Assembly: GCF_003945595.2 (NCBI RefSeq)
Contig: NW_024104118.1
Span: 1,302,001 to 1,366,000, forward strand
Length of the DNA: 64,000 nt
Direction: 5' to 3'
DNA from: Pipra filicauda
Taxonomy: Eukaryota > Chordata > Aves > Passeriformes > Pipridae
Of this stretch, positions 44,401 through 64,000 are shown one piece after another (position 1 is the stretch's first letter; each line of letters opens with the position of its first letter). The position numbers and the translations under genes were made by a program. The notes below the pieces were generated by a model. That model had not been told where the DNA came from. It was given only the letters and a program-made list of their open reading frames with translations, and did not search any database.

Positions 44401-47307
44401 CTTTGGAGAAACTTGATAGATTCAGTGAATCCTTTGGTACTTTGCAAGTGGCTTAATTGACCTGTACTGCACATCTAGGTTAATCTCAACAACTTTTAGA
44501 CATCTGGAAGTCAGAGGCCAGGTTTGCTCTACAGTAAACACTGGGGTGGAGGGGGAAGTTGGGAACTCTGGACGGTTTTCATTCACAAATGTTTATTTTG
44601 GTATAAACTGAATCACTGTCCGGAGTTTCCACCAGAGAGGACGTGCAGATGTTTCAGCTGTGGAGGAAGTGTAGGTGCCTGGCTGTGATTTGTATCTAAA
44701 CCTAGGCAAAATAGACTTCCCAGTTCTACCTGTTGCTGCCACATCATTCTCTGTTGTGCTGCAGGAGCTACTCAGTGGCCCAAGTTTGTAGGATGTTTAT
44801 CTGTAGCTGATTTCTTTGGATAGCCTGATTTTTCCAGAGCTTGGTTTTCACCAGGAACTTTCTGTGGCACAAGCACTGAGTGCTGTTCCCTCTCAAGGCA
44901 TTATTTTCAGTGGTTTAATTGGTCTGTGTGTCTTATTTCTTGTGCTTTCTTCCCTTGCTGCCAGCTGGTCAGGTTTATTCTCCACTTTCCTGGTTTATCT
45001 GGGCTTCAAAGTAGACATCCTGCCCAAATGCAGAAATTATGTCAGTGAAATAACGGGCTGTTCTCACACATGTGCAACTGGACAAGTAACTTCATCAAAA
45101 TAACTACCTGTCCTCTTCATTGACTCATGGCAGGTTCTTAGTTTTCAGGACCATATGTGACTGCATGAATTACCCTCTGGTTTCACTGCAGATTCTTTAT
45201 TATAACCAACAAAAGTCAGTTTGGTTTTTTTAATTGAAAAAATTATTTAATGTGTGTTAGCGTATTAAAATTCAGACTCAGAAAGGAATCTTATTTGTCA
45301 TCTAGGATTTTTACCCAAGATCTATAATGTGACTTTTGGTTTATTTTAAATCTGGTCTTATCTTTATGTTCAGAAAGTCATGCATAAAGTGACCTTCTGG
45401 TATTAATGTTGTGTATATTCCCACAAATATAAAATGTAGGATTATTGGTTTAGAAATAATACCTAATTAGTGCTAATATAATACCTAATATCCAGTCTGC
45501 TCAAGCAACATCCATTGCTCTTATTCTTTTTGGCTAAAACCCAATTATTTCTCAGTTTATTCTAGAATAGTTTGACAGAATGATAGAGCTCCTCTGGTGG
45601 TGCAGCACTTATTTAGAGAAAAGATGATAATATAGTCAGAAATAAGTGTGTTTAAAATGTATGTGGCTCCCTTTGGAAATTTGAAAACTTCAGGATCTTC
45701 CAGGAGGATGGTCCACTTTACCCTGTGACATGAGTATAAATCATTGGAGAAGTGGGCTTTTTGCCACAAAAGCATGGATTTATTCCTCAAATGGTGACTA
45801 ACATTTCATAACTTTTATTGCAAATGATGTATGAAACATAATCAAAAATACAGTGTCTGATCTATATTGGCAATAAATATTTTGTTACTGGCAATTGGTT
45901 TCAAACGAGCTCAGAGTATTTAATCACAGCAAGAAACCTTGAGCATCAAAGATGAAATGCAGAGCACTTTTACAAGAATCCTCATTGTCTTAATGTAAAG
46001 GGCAAATCACAATCAGGATTCTGGAAAAACTTCTCTTTGTATTTATATTTTTGCACTGTGATGAGGTTCAGGGAAGCGCCCGGGATTTGCTCTCTCTGTG
46101 TGAAGTTGAGCATGGTGCAGACTTTGTGGGGCTGAAGTCCAGATCCAAATTTTAGCCTCTCAGATTTTCTGGAGCTTTTTTTTATTATAAGCTGTAGATA
46201 AGTGCATGTTTGGCACGAGAGGAGATGGAATTGGAATGTGTATGTTTAAAAAAGCAGTGTTTGGCTGTGCAGTCTTCAGTGTTGTGTTGGTGTTTGTGCC
46301 TCGGTCATATTAATGAATATATTTGGTTTTCCATGTGTTCCATATTACATTGATTGTAACTTGAGTCTTCAGTTAGGCCTTATGGAGGGTAAACAAAGTC
46401 TTGAAGAATAATATTCCTGTTCCCATCCCAAATGTTTTTCCTACCCTAGTTATTAGTCTTGGAGGAATAACGCTTTTCTCGTGTTCACCTGAATATTAGA
46501 GAGGAAAGTCTGAGTTTAGAATATTCCAGTTGGGTTTCATGGCAATTCTTTGCCTCATTTTTTATCTTTTTTTTTTTTCTTTCATTTTTGCTTTAGAAGT
46601 TAAAGTTTGTATGTGGATGGTGAATTGCTCAAAATTATTATTTAAGGACCGTGAAATTGTGGTGGTAGACTACGTGCTCAAGTGTCAAATGTTTTAAAGG
46701 AAAAAGGGGAAAAAACAGAACCTGATGTTTGTAAAGATTTCTATTAGTGTGTTTTCAGGCTGTGAGCCCTTACTGCTTGATTATCACGCAACCACTGCGT
46801 GCAATTTTGCCTCTACATGTAACTAAATATAAAAGTGGGTTCTGTAGCTAGATTTTGGTTAAAAGCTGTAATAAAACACCACCAGAGAACCACCCTAAAA
46901 AAACCAAGTATTTATTTGCAACCCTTGATTTCCTTGTGTCTTAGTCTTGGTGGTCTAATCTTTGTTCTTTAGGGTACTTGGTTAAGTTGCTCAACTGAAC
47001 TTGAATGTAATGTGTTAAAATGTTTTTCTTTATCTTGTTCAGTATTTTCATGTGGATGTTTTAGTTTAAACACAGCATGTTATAGGTTAGCTGAAACCAA
47101 GCAAGTTTATGCATTTTTATTTTTTTTTAACACCTTGTATATTCTCCTTACTTAATAAAAATTCTCCAGAATTAGCCTGTTTGGTTTGCCAGCAGTGCCT
47201 CACGGTTTGTAAAGCTGATGAATTTCTGTCAAGCAGAACTGCTCCAAGAACAGTTTTTTATTTCAAAGCTGAGTACCAAACTCCTGTCTCTCTCCCTTCC
47301 TTTCAAG
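41455..47307 (+). other. ETFA: ETFA intron 1
   Basis: A 5.9-kb phase-0 intron, donor GTGAGT and acceptor CCTTTCAAG. The first 450 bases belong to the promoter CpG island; the remainder is AT-rich. No other gene, RNA gene or recognised repeat was seen. Confidence 0.85.
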
Positions 47308-47457
47308 GCCTCGGTGCTGCAGAGGTTTCAGAGCACACTGGTCGTAGCCGAGCACAACAATGAGTCTCTCACGCCCATTACGCTCAACTCCATCGCCGCA
47401 GCAAAGAAACTGGGAGGGGAAGTGTCTTGTTTAGTAGCTGGTACCAGCTGTGACAAG
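47308..47457 (+). CDS. ETFA: ETFA exon 2
   Basis: 150 bases, 50 codons, phase 0 at both ends, donor AAG|GTAGGA. It codes [20 protein letters not shown], then [18 protein letters not shown] and [11 protein letters not shown]. The end of the presequence and the start of domain I are here; the mature chain probably starts near [10 protein letters not shown]. It is one residue longer than the human form in VLQRFQ. Confidence 0.97.
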
Positions 47458-49212
47458 GTAGGAAATGCTGTTTTCATACTAATGAAGTAAAGAATACAGT
47501 GAAACAATACTTGGTCAGCCTGAAAAATAACCTGTAGTGCAGAGGAACTGAGCCAGGAATTGCTAATCTGCCGGAAACGTCCTGCACTTGAACTGCTTCT
47601 CTTCTGAGGAGAAAATACGGGTTTAGATTTCATTTCACAGGGGACAGTGTCAGTAACGGCGCTCACGAGCTTGAGCGAGCACATTTTTGTAGGACTGAAG
47701 GACAGTTAACTTCTAAAACAAGATTTCTCTGTGAAGTTCGAAAGACAAATATTGCAGTGCTAAGAATTTGGAAAGAAGGTTGCACTTGCTCAAATGGGAA
47801 CCAGCAGAAGTAAAACAGCACAGTGACAAATTGGGCTTTTGAGCAACTTGCTTTTACTAGTCAACTACTAGTTGCATAGAAAGAGTGTGTCTGCAACCTA
47901 AAATTCTGAAATTAATGCTTCTTGACTTTGTCACATATCTCACGTACCAAAAAAGTTCCTTGTATGTCGGCTGTGTATTGTTAGTGTGATTTTTTTCTGT
48001 GCAAAATTTAGAGACAATGGGGTTAGTACGTTAGTGGCACTTTTATTCCAGCAGGATTTACTCTTGTGTGAGCAGTGGAGGTACAGAAAACTATGCCTGA
48101 TATTTTACATACTGTTTACGAACTGTTATTTTGAAAGCAACAGGTAGTATCTCATGAAGGAGGCACACTTAGGGCAGCTAATTCACTAAGAGGTGGAGAA
48201 ACCTCAGTGGCTACTCAGGTGTCCGAGGTGGAGACAAAGCAAATATTTGTCTAAATCAAGAAAATTAAAAAAAAAACATTGCCCGAAAAATCTGTCTTTA
48301 ATTTTCCTTGTTCTCTGGCACTTGCACAGTAGAAAAATGATTGTGAATGTTTTGTTTGGTTGGGTTTTTTTAATGCTAAGTATATGGTGTCTGTTTGGCA
48401 AGGTATGTCATGCTGGGAAAAAGTATTTTACAAAAAATGAAGGTCTGTTTTTTTTTTTTAAGAGCCAGTGACTCAAAGGGATGTTCTGCAGCAGCTATGA
48501 GGGAGTTCTTCTCTATTTATTTCCTTTTGTTAATTTTTGAGGGTAAACTGATACTCATCAAACTCAGTAAAACTACCCTGGTTCTGGGACAATGCATGTG
48601 GTCTCCAGACCTTGCTGTCAGTCCTCTTCTCTCTGATCTGTAATAACCCTTTTATCATTTAAACTTCACTTGTGCTAATTTAAAGGAAAAAAAATGCATA
48701 AATATAAATTGAAAATACACATCATGTCAGGGGGCAAAAAGTCAGATGCAAATACGGGATTGCTCCTAAAATTTGGACAAAGATCATAACATTGCTGTAC
48801 ATTTGTATTTGCTTGTGTGGTAGATTTTAAAAGAAAGTAGGATTGGTTTCTTGCTGCTTACATTGGAATACTGAGCAATAATCCTCACTCGTGACTGTTA
48901 TCGGCTGCAGTAATAACTGAGGAGATCAGTGTGTGATCCTGAAGGCAGGAGACGAGCTTTCCTCTGGTTGATTTGCTTTGTAGTTTTCTTATTCACAAGT
49001 CCATTTGCATTATCCCATAAGGCACTATGCTGTGAGTTAGAAGAGCTATATTTTATTCCATCAGGTTCGTTCTGATTTTGAAATTCATGTACTTCAGGTT
49101 CTGGTTTTAACTAATCTGTAGGCTCTGAGCTCTTTGCCGCGGGGACTCTCCTGTTATTTGTTTGTGGTGCCTATTATAACACAAACTAATAATAATTCAC
49201 TTGTGATCATAG
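47458..49212 (+). other. ETFA: ETFA intron 2
   Basis: A 1.75-kb AT-rich phase-0 intron, donor GTAGGA and acceptor TGATCATAG. Nothing else was recognised. Confidence 0.85.
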
Positions 49213-49294
49213 GTAGCACAAGAAGTCAGCAAAGTGCAGGGTGTTGCAAAAGTTCTCGTGGCTCAGCACGATGTGTACAAGGGATTTCTGGCAG
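49213..49294 (+). CDS. ETFA: ETFA exon 3
   Basis: 82 bases, phase 0 in and phase 1 out, donor GCAG|GTGAGA. It codes VAQEVSKVQGVAKVL and VAQHDVYKGFLA. VAKVLVAQHDVYKG is a highly conserved stretch of ETF alpha domain I. Confidence 0.97.
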
Positions 49295-49394
49295 GTGAGA
49301 GTTGTTCTGACCTATTAACAAAAGAAATTGTATTTATATTTGTGCTTGAAAAGAAGATAGTTGTAAATTCTGAGCAATATATTTTTATTCTCAG
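49295..49394 (+). other. ETFA: ETFA intron 3
   Basis: A very short 100-base phase-1 intron, donor GTGAGA and acceptor ATTCTCAG. Confidence 0.92.
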
Positions 49395-49477
49395 AGGAGC
49401 TGACTCCCTTGATTGTGGAAACTCATAAAAAATTTAAGTACACCCACATTTGTGCTGGAGCATCTGCCTTTGGGAAG
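49395..49477 (+). CDS. ETFA: ETFA exon 4
   Basis: 83 bases, phase 1 in and phase 0 out, donor AAG|GTAAGT. It codes [20 protein letters not shown] and [21 protein letters not shown] is the conserved turn of domain I; the human equivalent contains G116, a site of glutaric acidemia mutation. Confidence 0.97.
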
Positions 49478-50957
49478 GTAAGTAGATCAAAGTACATCCA
49501 AAAGTTCTTGTAGAAAAGAGACAGACACTGCTGTAGGTAAGAGTGTGAATCAAAGGCGTGAGAGAAGTCAGCCATGGACACTTCTGAGTCTGCAAACAGT
49601 GTTACAGCAGTTCATTTAAGAGGTCATTAGTTAGAAACACTGAGTGATGTTTGATTTTTATTATGGGCTGATGTGGACAAAAGAACAGCGTAGAAGAAAT
49701 ATTCCGTGGTAACAATATAGGACTGTGTACAAGAGGCAAAATAGGTTGTGATCTGAGAGCATGAAAATTGTAAAGAAAAGCACAGCAAATCAAGATGAAA
49801 AATGTATTATTTGCATATTAAAATGAAAGTGTACAGACCTACTGGAAGCAAATTTTTTTTGGAGGGAGAATTGCATCTGCGATCTAAGTCATGTACATTG
49901 AAATGTCTGTAAGCGTATATAAATAACACAGATCTAAGTCTCAGCCAAGATGTTTTTTAATGAAAATATGATTTTTCAAAACTTGTTTTCTCAAGGAATA
50001 TGTTTCTAAGTGCTAACAATCTGGGCACCATCGTGGTGCAGCAAATTAGGGAGAAAGGGTACTTGAGAAATCCTGCCGCTGTAGGATGAATAATGACATC
50101 AGCCTCCCATCTGACTACTTTCACTTCCAATCAATATCAATCTGTATACTTCTATTTTTGCTAAGAGAAATCTTTTATGTACCTTTTTTGCTAAGAGAAA
50201 TCTTTTATGTGCCTTAAGTCTTAGGGTTTTGAATTTTTTTTTTATATTTGAGCTGTAGTGTCGTAGTAGAAGTTAATAGCTTTTGCTTTAAGGCTTACAC
50301 TGCCATTTTTGAGTGCTTCGTGTGAGTAAAGATTTCAGAACTGGGCCCCTTTGTGTTGTACCAGATTAGGAGGCAGACAAAGAGCAAGCAATCATCTTGT
50401 TATCATTGATTTGTTCATCATTTTTGCTGCTCTTTTTTTTCCTCTTTCCCACTCATAAAGGTGCTAAGTAATGTTAGGTAAATTTTAAAGCAAAAGAATA
50501 TGTATTTTAATATCAAAAATAAATTTTTGGCTTTTGGGAGAAGAATGTAGGGTTTTTTTCTTACTGCCTCTGGCAACTACCTTCCAAAAATACCTTTTTT
50601 TTTTTTTTCTTGAAGTGCTAAGAGCTCAGCAATCCATAATTGTCAATTTTCTGAGTAAATGGCATCTATATTCAGTTTTAAACTATTTGAAGCAAATAAG
50701 CCTCCTAATTTAAGATATTGAATTAAGGGTTTACTTACAGTAAGTCTCATAAAACGTCTAATGTTATTACAGTAATGGGATTTTATTTGGCTGCTAAAGC
50801 TACATGAGAAGCCCCACGAAAATCTTAGTTCTATGTGTCTTTTTTACTTAAAGACAGCATTATATGAAGTTAAAGCCGGGTCAGCAGGTGTTCTTTTACT
50901 GACCATGTATATTTTAGTTAGCATTTGCTCTGCTAATTTTTCATCTCTAACTTCTAG
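49478..50957 (+). other. ETFA: ETFA intron 4
   Basis: A 1.5-kb AT-rich phase-0 intron, donor GTAAGT and acceptor TAACTTCTAG. It contains a 30-bp tandem duplication at 50155-50214 and a T13 run near 50,597. Confidence 0.85.
50155..50214. repeat. 30-bp tandem direct duplication
   Basis: Two adjacent 30-bp copies containing CTAAGAGAAATCTTTTATGT, one base different near the end. A recent local duplication in ETFA intron 4. Confidence 0.9.
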
Positions 50958-51057
50958 AATCTCATTCCCAGAGTGGCTGGTAAACTTGGTGTTGCCCCTG
51001 TTTCTGACATTATTGAAATTAAGTCCCCAGACACTTTTGTGAGAACTATCTATGCAG
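50958..51057 (+). CDS. ETFA: ETFA exon 5
   Basis: 100 bases, phase 0 in and phase 1 out, donor GCAG|GTGGGT. It codes [20 protein letters not shown], then [18 protein letters not shown]-type and [10 protein letters not shown] sequence is characteristic of the ETF alpha domain I. Confidence 0.97.
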
Positions 51058-52262
51058 GTGGGTAATCACAAAAGGTGTGTGGTATTTATGCAATAACAGA
51101 CCCAATTCTACTAACTTTCCTACATGAGCTTGTTGTTAGAAGCCTGGAAAATGATAGGAATTTTCACTCTACCATCCGAATTGCTGTGGTTCATAAAAAA
51201 TGAAGCCTGGGGATGGACATGATGCTCCCTGGGTGAGAAAGCAAGTAAGCCCAACAGCTTTGGGACTAGCATGTCAAACCCAGGTCTATCACCTTCATGA
51301 ATAGAATTTGGTCATATCCTTTGTACATGTTTCTTTGTTAATGCCCTGCTGATCAGATTTTGCAGAGCGTAAGACATGAAGTTAATTGTCCAGCTGTATT
51401 TAATAGGACCAGCATTAGTTCTGATTTAAGATACCCCAGGGTTATTTTTTCCAATTATGAAGACATTGAACAAATTATTTATAATATTTAATTGGATTAA
51501 TTTGCAATTCTTTTTTCACTCTTGTTTCTCTAATGCTTGGCTGACACTGTGTTTCATTTTAGATATGAGCTCATTAGCTTGTGTTTCTTAATTTTACGGT
51601 CCAAGACTGTACCACATGTACCAGCATGGTATTACATTTTGAGTTACGTTACCAGAATGTGGGTTTGTGTTGCACTTTTAAGTTGCTTCCCAGTAATTCA
51701 CAGTTTCAAGATGACTTCGTTTATGAATAGTTTGTTTAGAAAAATGTTGCAGCATTTTTTTTTCTTTTAGTGTTCCCTGCAGCCTGCAGTGTGAAGTATT
51801 GTATTATATTATAAGAGAAACACAGTCCCACAGATACTTGGGGGAGGCCTCATTGTCTTCAGTTCTGATGAGTTCATGCAACAGGATAAAAGATCTACTT
51901 TGAATTATAGACATCCTTTAAGAATGGCATTTTCAAAGTTGTTTTTTTTGTCCTTTCTGAAATTTAAAAGCTCATCCATAAGAGATGATTTGAATGCTTT
52001 GTATCCTTTAAAAATAGAACATTTGTCATTATACTTCTGAAACATGGAGCTAAAAAGTAAATTAAACTATTTGTAATCTGTATTTATTAAGTGCCAGATT
52101 TTGGTCACCTAAAACTGCAATTTTGGGTAGTACCTTTGTGGATATTGTTCTAGTACAACAGCTAATGTGTTTTTGATATTAGGTTGTGTTGTTTTGTGGT
52201 TTTTTTTAAGCACAATATGTCTGATAATCATCTTTAAATTTTCAATGTGCCTTTTTTGTTAG
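51058..52262 (+). other. ETFA: ETFA intron 5
   Basis: A 1.2-kb AT-rich phase-1 intron, donor GTGGGT and acceptor TTTTTTGTTAG. Nothing else was recognised. Confidence 0.85.
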
Positions 52263-52373
52263 GAAATATTCTTTGCACTGTGCAGTGTGATGAAGCAGTT
52301 AAAGTGTTCACTGTACGAGGAACTTCGTTTGAGGCTGCACCAGCAAGTGGTGGCAGTGCCAGTGTAGAAAAGT
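52263..52373 (+). CDS. ETFA: ETFA exon 6
   Basis: 111 bases, phase 1 in and phase 1 out, donor AAAGT|GTGAGT. It codes [20 protein letters not shown] and [30 protein letters not shown] closes domain I; the small-residue [10 protein letters not shown] begins the flexible linker to domain II. Confidence 0.97.
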
Positions 52374-53473
52374 GTGAGTATTTGTTCTGGGATTCTGTTG
52401 TTTTATGTAATAGTTAGTTTTGCCCACTGCATGGTGATGTTTTGTAGAAGCATCTGTCAAAACAAACTGATTGTTGTAATGTTAGCTTTATACTTTTAGT
52501 ACAGGTACTTGTGCTGTTTAGTGATGTCTGCTATGGATTATCTGCTCAGTTCCTCCCTTTTCTTTGACTTGAAAAGGAGATTGTCTCTGCTGAAATCTCT
52601 GCTTGTTGTGCTCGCTGCTTAAACTTCTGCCACTGTAATCTTGAAACTTCAAGTAAGGACAAGTTACAGCTGTTTGAATAACCAGATTGGTTTTCAAAAC
52701 AAGACTGAGCAAAAATAAAAGTGGCTGGCTCTCCACAGTTTTGGTTTAATCGTATTGCAATCGAGATGGGTCATTACATCACCAAGCTAAATTAGAAGCA
52801 GTTTAAATTGATTTGAGAACACCCAGTTGTTGATCAGTTTTAACTATCTCAGTTTAAATTACTATTTAATGAAGCCAGTGTAGCTTTCATAGTAGAGAGA
52901 TCCAGTCACAGAATGACAAAGTAGTTGAGGTTGGAAGGGATCTCTAGACATCATCTAGTCCAGCCCCTGCGAGAAGTTGCCTGGGACTGTGTCTAGTCAG
53001 GCTTTGAGTATCTCCACATGTGGAGACTTCACAGCCACTCTGGGCAACCTGTTTGATCACTTCTGCTGTTTTTCACTGTGGGCCTTTTTCCTTGTGATGT
53101 AGTGCCTGCCTCTGAACCTTCCTGTATTTCCTAATGTCTGTTAATGTTAGAAATCTTACTTCAGATCAGTATATTGCACTGTCAGTGCATCACCTAAGTG
53201 ACTTCTTTGCCTGTCTGAGTAAAAAGCACAGGTCTTGTGCTGGGTTCCTATCAATGTGTAGCATTTATACAACAGAACTTCATTTCAGTGCAGCTTGTAG
53301 TGAACGAGATTTGTACCCAGAGCCACAGAGCAACTACTGACAGTGGTTAAAGCTCGCGGCAGAGTCGGTTGGAGAACGAACTGTGCTTTAAGTTTAAGCT
53401 CAGATTTAAAAGGTGGAAAATACCTGCTTTATCATTTTTCTTGTGGGTGTTTTTGTTTATCTGATGAATGCAG
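52374..53473 (+). other. ETFA: ETFA intron 6
   Basis: A 1.1-kb phase-1 intron, donor GTGAGT and acceptor GATGAATGCAG. A CR1 LINE fragment occupies 52,905-53,145. Confidence 0.85.
52905..53145 (-). mobile_element. CR1 LINE 3' end fragment
   Basis: The motifs CACAGAATGACAAAG, GGTTGGAAGGGATCTCT, CATCATCTAGTCCAGCCCC, GGAGACTTCACAGCC, CTGGGCAACCTG and CTTCCTGTATTTC appear in the order of the reverse complement of the avian CR1 3' end, so the element lies on the minus strand with its 3' end at 52,905. It is 5'-truncated and diverged, without coding capacity. It is the best evidence in the window for an avian or related sauropsid genome. Confidence 0.88.
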
Positions 53474-53575
53474 TGACCCCTCCACCCCCTGTTGGTCTCT
53501 CTGAATGGATTGAGCAGAAGTTGACAAAAAGCGATCGGCCGGAGCTCACCAGTGCAAAAGTGGTGGTGTCAGGGG
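53474..53575 (+). CDS. ETFA: ETFA exon 7
   Basis: 102 bases, phase 1 in and phase 1 out, donor GGGG|GTGAGT. It codes [20 protein letters not shown] and [14 protein letters not shown]. The proline run ends the interdomain linker; [26 protein letters not shown] opens domain II, the FAD-binding fold. Positioned in frame with exon 6 through a split leucine codon. Confidence 0.97.
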
Positions 53576-54047
53576 GTGAGTTAGATAATATGAAAACTGT
53601 CTTGTGATGCATTTAAGTACCTCTTCCTAAATAGTATCTGTAGCAGAACGTTGTAATGTGATACATTAAAAAAAAAAATTATGATGTAATTCTGAAATAT
53701 GCCATAGGGGCCGCTGGGAAGGCACTCAACATGTATGTTTTGTGGGGAGGTAGAACATGAGTTTAACATATGCTGGTTGGCTTTGTAAGAACATTGTCGT
53801 ATTTGGTGAGTCCCTTTCAAATTTTAGCAATATGAAGTGTTATTAGATTGAAATCTATCATGTTTAAAATTACTGCTAATTATTACAGGCAGTCCAACCA
53901 TTATTATGCAGTGGCTTTAATGATTTTAAACCCCATTATATTTGTATTCTGCTCTTCGGGTATCGAGTGATGGACTGTGATTTTTACTGTAGGCCTATGG
54001 CTAAAATGATTCCTTAGTTATCCCACTACAGAATTTTGTACCTAAAG

Positions 54048-54060
54048 CCAGCAGAGGGAG
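54048..54060 (+). promoter_or_regulatory. CTCF-like motif in ETFA intron 7
   Basis: CCAGCAGAGGGAG resembles the CTCF core with one deviating position near the end. Motif only; many such matches are unbound. Confidence 0.25.
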
Positions 54061-54298
54061 CACAAATTAGTTGAAAAAAATGCTGTTTCCCTGATTTTGG
54101 AGAATGATGTGGAGGGTGCTGTGTGCCGGAAGGAAACAAGACAGTGGTGTTGGTTTATGCATATAAAATATTAATCACAAAGACAAAAGCTAAATCTCCA
54201 AGTATTACATACTGGTTAGTAATGCATCCAAAAATACCCTGTGCAAGCGTGTCTTCGAGTCTTTGCAAACTCAAATATTCCTATGGAAAGTGGGCAGT

Positions 54299-54364
54299 AA
54301 AATAAATATAGGCAATAAACATAACAAAAAATAAACATAGCAAAAAAATAAACATAGGCAATAA
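54299..54364. repeat. A-rich imperfect tandem repeat
   Basis: Three to four degenerate copies of an ATAAACATAGCAAAAA-like unit directly upstream of ETFA exon 8. Confidence 0.75.
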
Positions 54365-54425
54365 GAAAATCTTAAAGCATATTGTGTTCTTCTTTCTTGA
54401 TCTTTTTTTTGTTCTTAACTTTTAA

Positions 54426-64000
<9,575 letters not shown>

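Overview
This is vertebrate nuclear DNA, most probably from a bird. Coding sequence is split into short GT-AG exons separated by long AT-rich introns. The interspersed repeats I can recognise are decayed CR1 LINE 3' ends, the typical avian repeat. Three genes can be read and named: SCAPER, ISL2 and ETFA. They are neighbours in mammals too, in the same order and relative orientation (human 15q24). There are no prokaryotic features, no CRISPR array and no intact mobile element.

Layout. Positions 1-29,360 (+) hold the 3' end of SCAPER: five last exons (265 residues plus stop) in about 28 kb of intron, then a short 3' UTR with a poly(A) signal. Positions 29,640-30,650 are a very GC-rich, CpG-rich island between two convergent genes; it does not belong to a promoter of either. 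Positions 31,495-34,064 (-) contain the complete coding sequence of the LIM-homeodomain factor ISL2: six exons, 1,080 bp, 359 residues, inside a CpG island of about 3.4 kb. Positions 34,065-41,415 are intergenic, with an AT-rich block dense in homeodomain core motifs about 3.2 kb upstream of ISL2, an old CR1 scrap, a 100-base assembly gap and a 48-bp GC minisatellite. Positions 41,416-64,000 (+) are the 5' part of ETFA: a CpG-island promoter with CCAAT boxes and a TCTCGCGAGA element, then nine coding exons (273 residues). The remaining C-terminal exons lie beyond the window; more than 8.4 kb of intron 9 is seen.

How the genes relate. They do not form a pathway. SCAPER (ER and cytoplasmic adaptor) and ETFA (mitochondrial electron-transfer flavoprotein alpha) are broadly expressed housekeeping genes. 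ISL2 is a developmental regulator of neurons. A plausible reading is that ISL2 regulatory DNA lies in the ISL2-ETFA gap and inside SCAPER introns, which would help hold the block together. That is inference and needs conservation data. I found no sign of a previously undescribed system. The points most worth checking are the orphan CpG island with a TATA box directed into the ISL2 3' end, the two homeodomain-motif clusters, the strand-asymmetric ISL2 introns, and the minisatellite beside the assembly gap at the ETFA promoter.
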